From Cepaea nemoralis (lineage: Eukaryota > Mollusca > Gastropoda > Stylommatophora > Helicidae), in assembly GCA_014155875.1 (NCBI GenBank), contig JACEFZ010018306.1:62501-126500 (forward strand): DNA of 64,000 bases. The letters are read 5' to 3'. The notes under the pieces were generated by a model. The model worked only from the letters and a program-made list of their open reading frames with translations. It ran no database searches and had not been told where the DNA came from. Below, one piece after another: positions 32,090 through 43,693 of the stretch (position 1 is its first letter; each line of letters opens with the position of its first letter). The translations under genes and the position numbers were made by a program.

Positions 32090-32760
32090 GTTTTTGAACC
32101 ACGCAAGCAAGCGATTATGGACGTGGAGGAGTCTTGACAGTAGGTTTAGAAAATATATTTATAGCATCCTGATTAGCAGAAGGTTGCGAAATGCGTTAGA
32201 TGTTGCAAAAACCGTTCCAAATGCAGACTGTTACAGTAGTCACAGATTGATTATAGGCACATTAAAAGTAAACAGATTGATTATAGGCACATTAAAATTA
32301 AAATAAAACATCACGTATACACCCACCAGAAAACATTACATTTGATATGTGTACACTGAAAAATGACAAGAAAAAAATGGCACGGAATTACAATTCAAAT
32401 TTAACATAGAAGTCAAGAACAGATTTGATATATTGTCTGATCTAGGTATCTTATTTCAAGATGTGGATGAACTATGGGGAATGTTGAAGAATTCAATCGT
32501 TTGGCTGCAGAAACAACTACCCCAAAATTAAAGAAAATTGGTCGTAAGAAATGGATGGCTGGAGAAACTTTACAACAAACTGAAACAAGAAGACAAAACA
32601 ATAAATTCCTGACAAATATCAGGAGATGCACAGAGAAATCATAACGTTATGTAAAGAGGCAAAAGAAGCAATTGTGGCGTTTTCCTTGATAGAAGAGAGA
32701 GAACACCTCGTGTAATAGAGAAGAAACTTAGACTAGCCTACTGCCATGTAGCGCAAGGGA
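32090..32760 (+). pseudogene. LINE endonuclease C-terminus and linker (RTE-like)
   Basis: FRKYIYSILISRRLRNALDVA, read as two overlapping short blocks near 32140-32205, leads to TVPNADCYSSHRLIIGTLKV near 32210-32270. This resembles the last block of RTE/BovB-type endonucleases (normally AD--SDH-L), with SSH instead of SDH. The linker EVKNRFDILSDLG, DELWGMLKNSIV and IGRKKWMAGETL follows to about 32560. Two or more frameshifts are present. A 29-bp tandem duplication lies at 32241-32300. The RT of probably the same family resumes at 34588. Confidence 0.6.
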
Positions 32761-34587
32761 TGACCATTGAGCCTTTCCATCTTATACAGGCGAAAGTCAT
32801 AACCACTGAAACCGAACCTGCACAACACGACACGGGGATGGCATTTACTCAGTCTACTTTACTACGACTCTACACTTGACATGTCGATAACACAACCAGT
32901 TGCTCCACAGAAAAGTCACAAATATACAAACAATATCTACACATTCTATTCTACAAGAGCGGCGTAATTTTAGCCGTGCTCTAGTCACAAGAACTATGTC
33001 CGACGTTGACGCTAGCTCGATTCCAACTGATCTACGGTGACGTTTTGCGCTTGCACCAAAACGTCTTGCACACTTTTCATGCTTTTGTAACCAATACCGT
33101 GCAAAGTGTGTCTTACAATCCTCTCGCTTTTCACAGGACTGTGCAAGACTCTAAGCTACCTGTACTCAATAAACCATAGCCTGACCCAGGTCTATGGCAT
33201 TCACCCCCTCCACATTTAAAAAAATGAAATAAATGTGTTTTAATTCCTATCATCTATACTGTATTGTCTTACTTCTTAAAGCTCATTAAATTTTCTTCAA
33301 TATTATTATAGATATTCTATACCAATCACTCAACCTTTAAATTAGTCACATTACTTGTGGCAACATAAGTTCTAAGTTCATTATCATGGAACTTTGTAGA
33401 GTAAAGCCTCCATTCCACATTTCTACTATATCACTCAACATATAGCATATCGTCGGTTTGTAGCGTCACTGGTGGTCATATAACCTTTGACCATTTATAT
33501 GTCATTATCCAACTTTCCTTGTTAACCAACTCGCCATAAGTCTGCATAGACTTTGTTTTGTTCATTACCTTTTATAACCATGGTCTTCATAAGCATAGCA
33601 TAATCGACATACTTATAGATATACGTTGCAATGATCTATGGCCTTTGTACTATTTCAGGATTATCACACAAAACTTTTAAACATATATTTATGTCGGACA
33701 CGCCCTTCCTATCTACCCCTATGTAGATGACGTGTAGCCACAGCCTATGGGAGGGCTGCGGACTAACATTGCTTATGAGTTTCAAAAGGTCACCTGGGCC
33801 TCCCCATAGCCGTTCCTCATTTATCATAAAGATAAGCATCCCCAAACCTATCTAGACCATTAAGCCCGAATGAGGATACGTGTGTGTCCTGACAGTACAT
33901 TGCTCTCACGATCACATAAGCATTGTAATATATGATTTGCCTTATTATTTATTCCTTGACCCATGTTTTTAGTCGCATCTGGCGTCGTTGATTCAACCCA
34001 TAGCATATGTGGTTGATGTTACGATCATTTTCGACCCCTTTACTTCTCTGACCGCTTTTTCCAAACCTGGGCATATCATTCTGCTCAAGATGTGGTGGTT
34101 TTGACGTTCCCGTCACATACCAATCTAATTTCTTTTAAAAATTCCTTTCTTGAAATAAAAAATTACTATTTTATGAAACCAGACTTCTTATGGTGTCTAA
34201 CTTTAATACATAACTATAAACTACTACTAATAGTTAACAGTTGTAAAAGTTTTACTTTCTCTATGATGTCTATTATTAACCCAATTGTCTCTATTATCAT
34301 TTACCTTTAATAAAATAATAAGATAATTAATCACCAATATATAATTCATAATATATATTCCCTTTAAATTAAAATAAACAATAACCCTCACAATTCCAAG
34401 TAATTGGAACAATAATAATTACAATTTTTACTTCTATCTTCTCCTTATGTTAGTCATATATCTTAACGTCTGCTATAAATTATTATAATGTCTATATTCT
34501 AGCTGCTGTTTTATATAGTTATTTGCACCTAATATAATCTTTTCAAATTGTAGTAATATTAAAATATAGTATGGTCTTTAACATTTG
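32761..34587. other. about 1.8 kb insertion-like segment, possibly LTR-derived
   Basis: It separates two pieces of LINE-like sequence. On the minus strand a purine tract (GTGGAGGGGG, at about 33204-33214) is followed at 33203 by TGAATGCCATAG. This could be a polypurine tract plus an LTR start, with the LTR occupying about 32790-33203. A minus frame at 33636-33845 is anonymous. The rest (33860-34587) is very AT-rich. No second LTR was found. Confidence 0.3.
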
Positions 34588-35370
34588 TTTTAGATGCACG
34601 CAATACAGAGGCAATTCCCTTTTGAGCCATAATGGGAAAATAATTTGCAAACTTCTTGTGAACAGATTACGAACTACTATAGAACTCCAGCTAAGCGAAA
34701 CATAATTTGGACTTAGGAAAATCAAAGGATGCATAGATGTCATTTTTGTTCTTAGGCAGCTTATAGAAAAATCAATCCAAGTCAATGAAATACTCTACTT
34801 AGCCTTCGTCGACCAAGAAAATGCATCCGATAAAGTAGATATAAACACGCAGTGGGGAGTCCTTAAACAACATGGTGTGAGTACACATCTAACAAACCAA
34901 TGTAGAAGCTTATGCACCAGCAGTGAATGCATAAATAGAGCAACTGGAGGACACTTAGAACCCTTCACCATAAGATCTGGAGTACGACAAGGTTGCGTCA
35001 TGTTCCCTCTCCTGTTCATAACATATATAGACAACATATGTAAAGAAACCAGCCAAACAGAGACCACAAGAATAACGCATAAAGAGAACGCAGAAGAAGA
35101 ACAATTTGTAAATTACACCATTAGAGAACTCCTGTTTGCGGATGACCAAGAACTAATAGCAAAATCAGAAACTGAATTACAAGACCACATGAATATTCTA
35201 AATGAAATGTCTAGGGACTATAACATAAACACTAGCATAAGTAAAACAGAGGTAAAGACTATAACTAAAGAAGAAAAAAACAGCAACAATTTCACCTAAA
35301 CGAATATCCCTTGAAACATGTAAAGAGTTTCAAGTACCCTAGGAAGTATAATATCTGTTATCTGCAGTTA
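34588..35370 (+). pseudogene. LINE reverse transcriptase core (RTE-like, family E)
   Basis: Visible blocks: RGNSLLSHNGKIICKLLVNRL near 34610 (seen across 34607-34669), FGLRKIKGCIDVIFVLRQL near 34707, LAFVDQENASDKV near 34799 with the catalytic Asp, IRSGVRQGCVMFPLLF near 34973 and IRELLFADDQELIAKSETEL near 35122 (FADD). It then reads FKYPRKYN near 35330, a decayed YLG block. The stretch 34877-35299 is open for 140 codons. The downstream thumb is lost; the fragments at 11640 and 41155 represent that part of the family. Confidence 0.75.
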
Positions 35371-35464
35371 TATTTTAAAATATTTATATAAGGTGTAGCA
35401 TGATGATGCAAGATGATCAAATGCTGGTTATACACGTGAACAACATGGAATTCCTTTTATTTGT

Positions 35465-35564
35465 GACTAGCTGACCCGGCCCGGCTTCGCCCAGACCCTG
35501 GTGGGGAGCATCTCATTTAATTCATATAAGTAGTCATATAAGTTCTCGTTCCCGTTACCGAATA

Positions 35565-35651
<87 letters not shown>

Positions 35652-35839
35652 GACCCGGCCCGTCTTCGCCCAGACCCTGATGGGGACATCTCATTTAATT
35701 CATATAAGTAGTCATATAAGTTCCCGTTCCGACTATCTATCTGTCTGTCTGTCTGACCCGGCCCGGCATCGCCCAACTCCTGGTGGGGAGCATCTCATTT
35801 AATTCATATAAGTAGTCATATAAGTTCCCGTTCCCCGAC

Positions 35840-35912
<73 letters not shown>

Positions 35913-36020
35913 GTCTGTCTGACCCGGCCCAGCCCATAGGTGGAGAGCATCTCATTTAAATTATATAAGTAGTCATATAAGATCCCGTTCCCGACTATCT
36001 GTCTGACTGTCTGTCTGTCT
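35465..36020. repeat. composite repeat: four units of about 85 bp spacer plus (CTGT)n
   Basis: The spacer starts CTGACCCGGCCCGGCTTCGC, continues GGGGAGCATCTCATTTAATT and ATATAAGTAGTCATATAAG, and ends in CCCGACTATCTGTCTG. It recurs at about 35469, 35651, 35754 and 35920. Each is followed by a CTGT array of very different length (about 84, 8, 60 and 16 bases). Confidence 0.9.
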
Positions 36021-36032
36021 TGGGTAAATGTA

Positions 36033-38052
36033 GGAGGGAGGAGGAAGAGGGAAGGTGGAGGAGGTAAGAGGAGGGAGGAGGAGGGAGGAGACAGGAGGAG
36101 TAGGGAGGAATAGGAGGGAGGAGGAGGGATTAGGAGGAGGAGGGAGGAGTAGGGTGGAGGAGGAGGCGAGGAGGAGGGAGGAGGAAGAGGGAGGAGGAGG
36201 GAGAAGGAGGGAGGAGGAGAACGCAGGAGGAGAAGGGAGCAGGAGGAGGAGAGGGAGGAGGAGGGAGAGGGAGGAGGAGGGAGGAGGAGGAGAGAGTAGG
36301 AGGAGGGAGGAGGCGGAGGGAGAAGGAAGAGGGAGGAGGAAGAGGGAGAAGGAGGAGGGAGAAGGAGGAGAAGGAGGGAGAGGAGGAGGAGGGAAGAGGA
36401 GGAGGTGAGGAGGAGTAGGCAGGAGGAGGAATGTGAAGGGAGGAGGAGGGAGGAGGTAGAGGGAGGAGGAGGAGGAGGGAGGCGGAGAGAGGAGGAGGGA
36501 GGAAGAGGAAGAGGGAGGAGGAGGAATGTGAAGGGAGGAGGGGGGAGGAGGTAGAGGGAGGAGGAGGGAGGAGGAGGAGGTAGAGGGAGGAGGAGGGAGG
36601 AGGAGGAGGGAGGAGGAGGAGGGAGGAGGCGGAGAGGGAGGAGGAGGAAGGAGGAGGGGGAGGAGGGAGGAAGAAGGAGGAGGAGGGAGGAGGAGTGATG
36701 AGGAGGAGGGAGGAGGAGGAGGGAGGAATAGCGAGGAGGAGGAGGAGGAGGTATGATGAGGAGGGAGGAGGAGGAAGAGGGAGGAGGAGGAATGTGAAGG
36801 GAGGAGGAGGGAGGAGGTAGAGGAGGAGGAGGAGGGAGGAGGAGGAGTGAGGAGGAGGAGAGGAGGAGGAGGAAGGAGGAGGGGGAGGAGGGAGGAGAAG
36901 GAGGAGGGAAGAAGAAGGAGGGAGAAGGAGGGATGAGGAAGAGGAGGGAGGAGGAGGAAGAGGGAGGAAGAGGAATGTGAAGGGAGGAGGAGGTAGAGGG
37001 AGGAGGAGGAGGAGGAGGAGAAGGGAGGAGGAGAAGGGAGGAGGAGGGATGAGGAGGAGGGAGGAGGAGGAAGAGGGAGGAGGAGAATGTGAAGGGAGGA
37101 GGAGGAGGAGGTAGAGGGAGGAGGAGGAGGGAGGAGGAGGAGGAGGAGGAGGAGTGAGGAGGAGGAGAGGGAGGAGGAGGAAGGAGGAGGGGGAGGAGGG
37201 AGGAGGAGGAGGGAGGAAGAAGAAAGAGGAGGGAGAAGGAGGGATAGGGAGTGAGGGGGAGGGAAAGAGGAAGAGGGTAGGAGGAAGGAGTGGAGAGGAG
37301 GAGGGAGGAGGTAGAGGGAGGTAGGAGGAGGGATTGAAAAGGGAGGAGGGAGGAGGAGAGAGGAGGAGGAGGGAGGAGGTAGGAGGAGGAGGAAGAGGGA
37401 GGAGGAGGGAGGAGGAGGAAGGAGGAGGAAGAAGGAGGAGGAAGAGGAAAGAGGAGGAAGAGGGAGGAGGAGGAAGAGGAAGGAGGAGGATGGAGGAGGG
37501 AGAGGGAGGAGGGGAAGATGAAGAGGGTAGGAGGAGGAGGAGGGGAGAGGAGGAGAAGACGGGAGAAGGAGGAAGGAGGAGAAGGAGGTGGAGGGGGGAG
37601 GAGGGGAGAAGAGGAGGGAGGAGGCAGAGGGAGAAGAAGGAAGGAGGAGGAGGAAGGAGGGAGAGGAAGGAGGGAGAATGAGGAGGGGAGGAAGGAAAGG
37701 AGGTGGAAGAGGAGGAGAAGGAGGAGGAGGGTGGAGGGAGGAGGAGGGAGGAGGTAGGAGGAGGAAGACTGAAGAGGGAGAAGAAGGGTGAAGGAGCAGG
37801 GAGGATGATGAGGAGAAGGAGGCAGGAGGAGGAGGGAGGCAGGAGGAGGAGGGATGAGGAGGGAGAGGGAGGAGGAGAGAAGATGAGGGAGGAGGGGGGA
37901 GGAGGCGGAGGGAGTAGGAGGGAGGAGGATGGAGGAGGAGGGGAGAGGAAGAGGGAGAAGGAGGAGGGAGGAGGGAGAGGGATGAGAGGGAGGAGGAAGA
38001 GGAGAAGGGTGGAGGGAGGATGGTAGAGGGAGGAGAAGAGAGGGGGAGAGAG
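36033..38052. repeat. 2-kb polypurine tract, GGA/GAGGAG satellite
   Basis: The plus strand is almost exclusively A and G for about 2 kb, built of GGA, GGAGGA and AGGGAGGAG variants with higher-order units around GGAATGTGAAGGGAGGAG (near 36428, 36525, 36791, 36973, 37085). The minus strand therefore has giant Ser/Leu/Pro frames that are artefacts. Confidence 0.95.
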
Positions 38053-38129
38053 TTCGCCATTCCGAATTCATACTCGTCTAGTTCTTCCCTTCTACACGAC
38101 TGTAGATAACTTCCTTACACATAAAAAGA

Positions 38130-38260
38130 TGAATTGTTATTGATATTGCCGTGGCATGGAGGAATATCAGCAGCAGAGTTGATCCAAAAAACCAAAGACT
38201 GAGATCTACGGAGAGCCATGAACGCCTACGCCAGCCGGCACGGCACTTGATGATGATGAT
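38130..38260 (+). other. possible LINE 3' end with (TGA)n tail
   Basis: A frame reads VIDIAVAWRNISSRVDPKNQ and ends in a CTTGATGATGATGATT tail. A short microsatellite tail and an Arg-rich terminus are common at RTE-type LINE ends. No upstream RT adjoins because the polypurine tract intervenes. Confidence 0.25.
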
Positions 38261-38584
38261 TGCCGTGTGAAGATTCTGTGTAGTCACGTCATTTTCTTCC
38301 CTTTCCCTAGCGTTTTGGTTCGGGGATTCTTTCATCATCATCATCATATATTTACGTACGTATTTAGGGAGGGGGAGGAAGGAGGAGGAGGAAGAAGAAA
38401 AAACAACTATGACAGTTGGCAGCGCGGGAATGAGAGGAAGACGTGTAGAAAATTTCATCTTAATAGGATGGACCGTTCGCGAACGCATAAAGAACATACA
38501 CACATACATACATACATATATACATACATACATCCTTTTCTATATATAAGATGATGACTGATGTAAATTATTCTCATGATCCAG

Positions 38585-38716
38585 TGGTGAGTGGTGAGAG
38601 AGAAAGAGGTATCCAGGGATTGACGGGGTGTTGTGGACGGAATCTAGTGGATTCTCCAGAATAATAATATGGGGTTAAAAAGAATGTGGGTGTTGATTCC
38701 CCTCACCCCAGGGACG
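38585..38716 (+). repeat. inverted repeat arm A (pairs with 41625-41768)
   Basis: TGTTGTGGACGGAATCTAGT, GGATTCTCCAG, GTGGGTGTTGA and CCAGGGACGAC occur here. All reappear in the same order on the opposite strand at 41768-41625. The arms are about 135 bp and about 3 kb apart. Confidence 0.75.
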
Positions 38717-38794
38717 ACAATATAAGTAAAGCAACGACAGCAGCTAATGTAATGACTTGACATGTTCGACTATTAAATGTCGTTCCCATTCGAC

Positions 38795-38796
<2 letters not shown>

Positions 38797-38831
<35 letters not shown>

Positions 38832-38848
38832 TTGAGAGAGAGAGAGAG

Positions 38849-38916
<68 letters not shown>
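38797..38916. repeat. (GA)n microsatellite
   Basis: GA dinucleotides with GATATT and GATATG interruptions near 38828 and 38850. Confidence 0.95.
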
Positions 38917-38917
<1 letters not shown>

Positions 38918-40139
38918 AAAACGGTCAATGTGGATGAGAAGCATTGCTAGACATTTTTATGTTTGTGTATGTGTATATTGGTATTTGTATAGATATACAT
39001 TTTAATATGTAGATCCTAGAAACTGCACATTCTCGTTCTTCTATTTCTAGCTGCCAAACAGAGAGCCAGGTTACACAATACCGTTTACTGCAAACGAGAA
39101 GCGACATGGTAGTAAACGACTTCTATTCGAGGAGAACAGTCGCCGAGCTGAATCAAGGCGGAACCTCATTATGAGGCCTGTAGTCTTGTTATAAAAGTAT
39201 AATTTTAAGCTACCCATTTTGTCGTATTCATATGTTGATGTAAAGTCCATTTACAGTTTACATCATTGCACGCCTCCATCATGTTCACACCTCTACCTAG
39301 AATATGTGAATATTTTGCGTATCGAAATCACCAGTTTACTATCATCATACTAATTACTATCAAACCACCAAGTCATAATTTCATTTGATTGCAATGACGT
39401 GCTGATGGAATTATAAACATCTAGACAATAAACAAACACAGTAGTAGTTTGTTTAATTATAGTTCTGTAGACGCCTATGAAAGGCGACAGACTTCCCAAC
39501 CAGCGGACGCGTCCCTGTAAGGCACAGGATGATGACTGAGACCGCAAGGTGTCGTACCATCAGAGCGCGATGAATCCTGGGTCAAGATCTTGGCGTCAGT
39601 ACTTAAGAAAGAGTGCGAAGTTAAATAGGCCTCTCCAACATCAAGTCTTGAGGTGAGTGAGTGTGGTTACTCAAACTTGAATTCTGCAAATTCAGAAAAA
39701 GGCGTCAATGCCTTAAATAGTGATGTGGATCCGAAGGAGATGCCAATGTTCAAATATCAATCAAGGTCCAGGGACTGACATGTCGTAAGAGCTGTATATT
39801 CCCGCAGTGCTGTATGGGTCAGTATTCTCGTGCCATGAGCACATATGGGTTCTTTTTGATGGCTAGAAACATGGGTTTTTGATGTAATCACAAACATTTG
39901 TTTGAAAGCTTTTTTGTTTGTTTCTTTTCTTTCTTTTTTTTTTTTAAATAGTCATGAATATGCAGCTCATGTAATATTTTTGTCTGTTTTGTTGTTGTTG
40001 TTTTGTTGCTGAGACCCATGGTCTAATTGAGTTGGCCAAACTGGCACAAAATGATATTAGTATGATCATTGTTTTGTTATTTGGTTGATAGACGCTAGTT
40101 GGCTATTTAAATATTTAGCACAACCCACTACTGGCAACG
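38917..40139. other. no recognisable gene
   Basis: Anonymous spacer with T-rich and TTG-rich short stretches near 39915-40010. Confidence 0.4.
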
Positions 40140-40325
40140 CTGATCGCACTCTAGTATGAAACTAAGGCCTATCCACGTCAATGTGGAAGCACTAGACTCG
40201 CGTTTCGCTCTCATTTGAGCTCTTCAGTAGTGCATATCCTTGACCGGACCCGGAAACAAACCCCGGATCACTGGCGCGTGAAGCGGGTGTGTAAACACTA
40301 GACCACGCGGCACACGCTGGACACG
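40140..40325 (-). mobile_element. tRNA-derived SINE (family S5)
   Basis: On the minus strand it starts GCCGCGTGGTCTAGTGTTTA (A-box) and continues to GATCCGGGGTTTG (decayed B-box). The sequence TCAAGGATATGCACTAC follows, whose AAGGATATGCA core is shared with the S4 and S6 SINE tails. A 3' body with GAGCGAAACGCGAGTCTAG follows. Confidence 0.65.
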
Positions 40326-40784
40326 GCCAAATTACCACAACAGAATTCCACAACATCACCCATCGTAGGCTTTAGCTAGTTGGATAGTCGCTGTGGCTGG
40401 AACGACATGAGGTGTAATATTTTGTCTGGAATCAAAAAGAGAAATAATTTGATTCTCTGTCGGCCCTATCCTAGGAACTTTCTTCTTTCTACCCTATCTT
40501 TTTCTTGACAAGCGAGGAGAATGTTTGATGTGCTTTTTCTCTTTTCTCTTTTTATTCTTCTATCTAGGCTGTGGCCCGAACACAGTCGACGTGCGCTTTT
40601 TCTTAATTTAGAACCTACGTAAAGGAAAATTATGTCTCTCGTTACCAAATCATTTCCTTGGTTCTCAGTTTTATTTAGGTATTTTCCATATATGTGTAAT
40701 TGTGTATGTGTACATGTTTACTCACAGTACTTGGTGGTGGTGGTATGGGGGAAGGGGGAGGGGAAGTAGTCATATTAACAATGA
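40326..40784. other. no recognisable gene
   Basis: Spacer between two SINE copies; contains a GGTGGTGG / GGGGAAGGGGGAGGGG purine patch at 40733-40765. Confidence 0.4.
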
Positions 40785-40885
40785 ATGGATATTGTGCTTT
40801 GTGCGACGCTTTCCGTGCTGCGGAAAGAGACCGAGCCATATGGGATAAAACCCGGTGCAATGAAGTCGACCCTGTCGACTTTTAA
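40785..40885 (+). mobile_element. S3-family SINE, 3' part
   Basis: GAGACCGAGCCATATGGGAT followed by AAAACCCGGTGCAATGAAGTC matches 9778-9820 (second motif spans 40846-40866). The tRNA-like head is missing: a truncated copy. Confidence 0.7.
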
Positions 40886-41154
40886 GCGACTTTTTTTAAG
40901 CGAATGGGATATTGTCAAGGAGGAAACTTGATCTGCCTTGTAGTTCCTTTATTGGTATCTAAACGTCTCCTCCACACGTCTTGGACCAATTCCTGATGCA
41001 TGCTTGTGTATCCAGGGACTTTGTCTTTATGCAGCCTATAAGAGACATTTGTCCCTAGTTTGCTTGCTTGGATTGGGAGCGCCGGGAATTTAAACTCGCA
41101 CCAATTACAACGCGAGTGTGAGAGCTAGCTAAATATATAACACAGTCAAATGAC

Positions 41155-41460
41155 TAGAAAAGACTAGAAAAAGAATCGTTATAGCAAACGTAGCCTTTTG
41201 CAAGATAGAGAACATACTCACCAATAAAATTATGTCAGCTGTAGTGAGAAAAACAGTGATGATTCGCTATTTAGAACCTATATAATGTCGAATGCTTGCG
41301 AAACATGCACAATAAGTACACATGTTGAGAAACATCTAGTGGAAATGTGGATCTCAGAATAATGCAAAGTGTATCATGAATAGACAGAAAAACGAATAAG
41401 ACGTTTATTTATTATACGTTTATTATGTAAGAAATAAACGTGCATCGTAAGGTGATTTTC
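41155..41460 (+). pseudogene. LINE family E RT C-terminal fragment
   Basis: GCAAACGTAGCCTTTTGCAA then GAGAACATACTCACCAATAA parallels 11835-11880. SNACETCTISTHVEKHL-like codons near 41290 correspond to the CE-W block of the family. It is short and full of stops. Confidence 0.55.
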
Positions 41461-41624
41461 GAAATTAAATGCGCACACTCAATATGTTTTTGGGCACGTT
41501 TTTAACGAGAAAAAAAATGAAAACGTAATGACAAATTGCAACTGAAATAAGACATGATCAAGGAGACGACAAAGAGTTAAATACCTGAATTGCTTGGACA
41601 CGTGTGTCGTGTCCTCCTTTAAAG

Positions 41625-41768
41625 TGTCGTCCCTGGAGTGAGGAGAGTCAACACCCACATTATAATATTTTTTCCCTAACCAATATCCTGGAGAATCCAC
41701 CAGCTTCCGTCCAACACACTCCATCAGCCCGTGGACACCTTCTCCTATCACTCTCTCACTGTCGTACT
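41625..41768 (-). repeat. inverted repeat arm B (pairs with 38585-38716)
   Basis: Reverse complement of arm A with scattered substitutions and small indels. The shared inner end is GTCGTCCCTGG in plus orientation and the outer end is a GAGAGAGTGA-like stretch. Confidence 0.75.
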
Positions 41769-41829
41769 ATGCCCCCTCTCATACTTCCTCAACGCAACAT
41801 ACTCAACAACTGTTGCTTCTAAAAATTAA

Positions 41830-43660
41830 TAAAGATTAATTTATTAAAAGAAAAGTGTAACGTATATGAGACGTGTATGCGAAGAAAATGTGTGTCGTGT
41901 ATAATAACATAAATGTATATGTCAGCCTTCAAAGTTCAGGATCATAGTGCACACATCATGGCAAGGATTACACGACATCACACGAGTCAGTACAATAGAC
42001 CTCACCGAAGTCGTATCCTTCTCTCCAGACATGTCCTCCACCAGGAGCTCTGATGACCATGAGATCTGAATCCCATGTGAATATATAATCCGTGGAAAAT
42101 ACTACTATTGTTCCTAACACAACGGTTCCTATTAGTTCTGTATTTTCACTCTTAAACAGTCAATGTATCTAGACAAAAATGGCTTGCTTTATTCACTAGA
42201 TATAGTCTGACAGTTCTGATTTCCTTGATTCGTGGAACAACTACACTTCAATGTTTGATTTCATCTAATGTGAACATCAGTTCCTACTGATCTAGCTCCA
42301 CATGGGCTGAACATCCATCACTTCAGGTGTGTTAACGATTGGTATGCACTCATGTAGGATACATATACCATTAGGCTCCACCGAGCAATGTGTATTAACT
42401 TCTTCCGTTGCGAAAGTTGCTGGCCCATCTCTCTACATCATAATTTATCCGGGATCGGATTTTTCATTGGTTCCGGGTTCTTCATTCCAACCAGAGGGAA
42501 CCTGTAACATAAATCATACAACTGGTGATAGCCTCCCCGTCACTGATCTCTATTAGATGATCGTGGCCATCGGCCTCGCTCAGAAAATACAGTGAACCTA
42601 CTCTGTCAGGGACAGATGACTCAACCTATTGGTTATCATCAGGCCAAGACAAGAAAAAAAAATCAACAAACAGAATGCGGAACCCCGCCCACCAGGGACA
42701 CCTACTGGAATATCCCAATTATCCCTCATTACTCAATTCTCAACTAGTAAAGCTTATCACACTTCACTAATCTATTTTCAACTAACAGAGCTAAGTATCA
42801 CTCTCTAGTTTTAACAAGTCTACAGTCTATATTAATTAGAACTAATTATAATAGGTTCTACCTTAGGCAAAACCGCCTAATTCCGGGATGGCTACTACAC
42901 TTTGCCATAACGACACATGCTAGTTAATATTAAATTAATCTAACACTGTAGAGCTCTCCCACAAACACGTCCATCATAATCCACGGTTTTGGTCAACTCC
43001 CCATCTCCAATCATGGTTTTTGGCAAAACCTAAAATTGGTCACGTGACGGTATTCTTCCTGTCCACACAGGTGTTATTTCGACATATCATCCATTGTCAA
43101 GAATCCATTTCCCTGGCTTAGTCACTGTCAGAGTTGTCATCAGTTGTTTTGACTTCCACAACAAACTAACGAGTTACCGTATGATACAACAACGGGTTTC
43201 CCCAACAAGCTGCCATTCTTCTGGATGTCCGGAAACTATAAATTGACAGACGGACTGTTTTCTTCCGAGCTGAGTACTTCCGCTTCCAATCCGACCTGTT
43301 TATAAACTGTCAAAGCGATGTATGATTCAGCTCACCCACTTCCCCTACACATCTGCAGCTGTTAACTTTGCCCGACATATGATGGCTGACATCCGATTGC
43401 AACCAGGATCCGACGGGTTCCATCTGTATTCAAATGTTGACAAACTGTCAAAGCGATGCAGGGATTTGTCTCACTCACCACCGAATGTTCCCAATCCGTC
43501 GACCAGATGTAAACACGTGCAGCTACATTTTCTGGATTTGTTGAAACAACCTTTGGCCTCGAACATCCGCTAATTCAGATCGCCTTTATTCTCATAATGG
43601 TTAAATCACGTTGGTCCATCATTTGACATAGAGAGTAGTCTTAAGAGAGTAGTCCATCTC
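41830..43660. other. 3' flank or LTR region of gypsy 2, not resolved
   Basis: On the minus strand a purine tract (CGGTGGAGAAGAG, 43662-43674) directly precedes TGAGATGGAC at 43661. This is a candidate polypurine tract plus LTR start for gypsy 2, which would place its 3' LTR leftward from 43661. The LTR end cannot be fixed because the partner LTR is outside the window. AAACTGTCAAAGCGATG is repeated at 43303 and 43443. No gene is visible. Confidence 0.3.
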
Positions 43661-43693
43661 ACTCTTCTCCACCGTGATTTTAATCCAGATGAT

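Noticed and set aside
35903..38071. Minus-strand open frames of about 700 codons rich in Ser, Leu and Pro
   Set aside because: They lie wholly on the complement of a polypurine satellite. Two overlapping frames are both open and neither has non-repeat sequence, so they are compositional artefacts.
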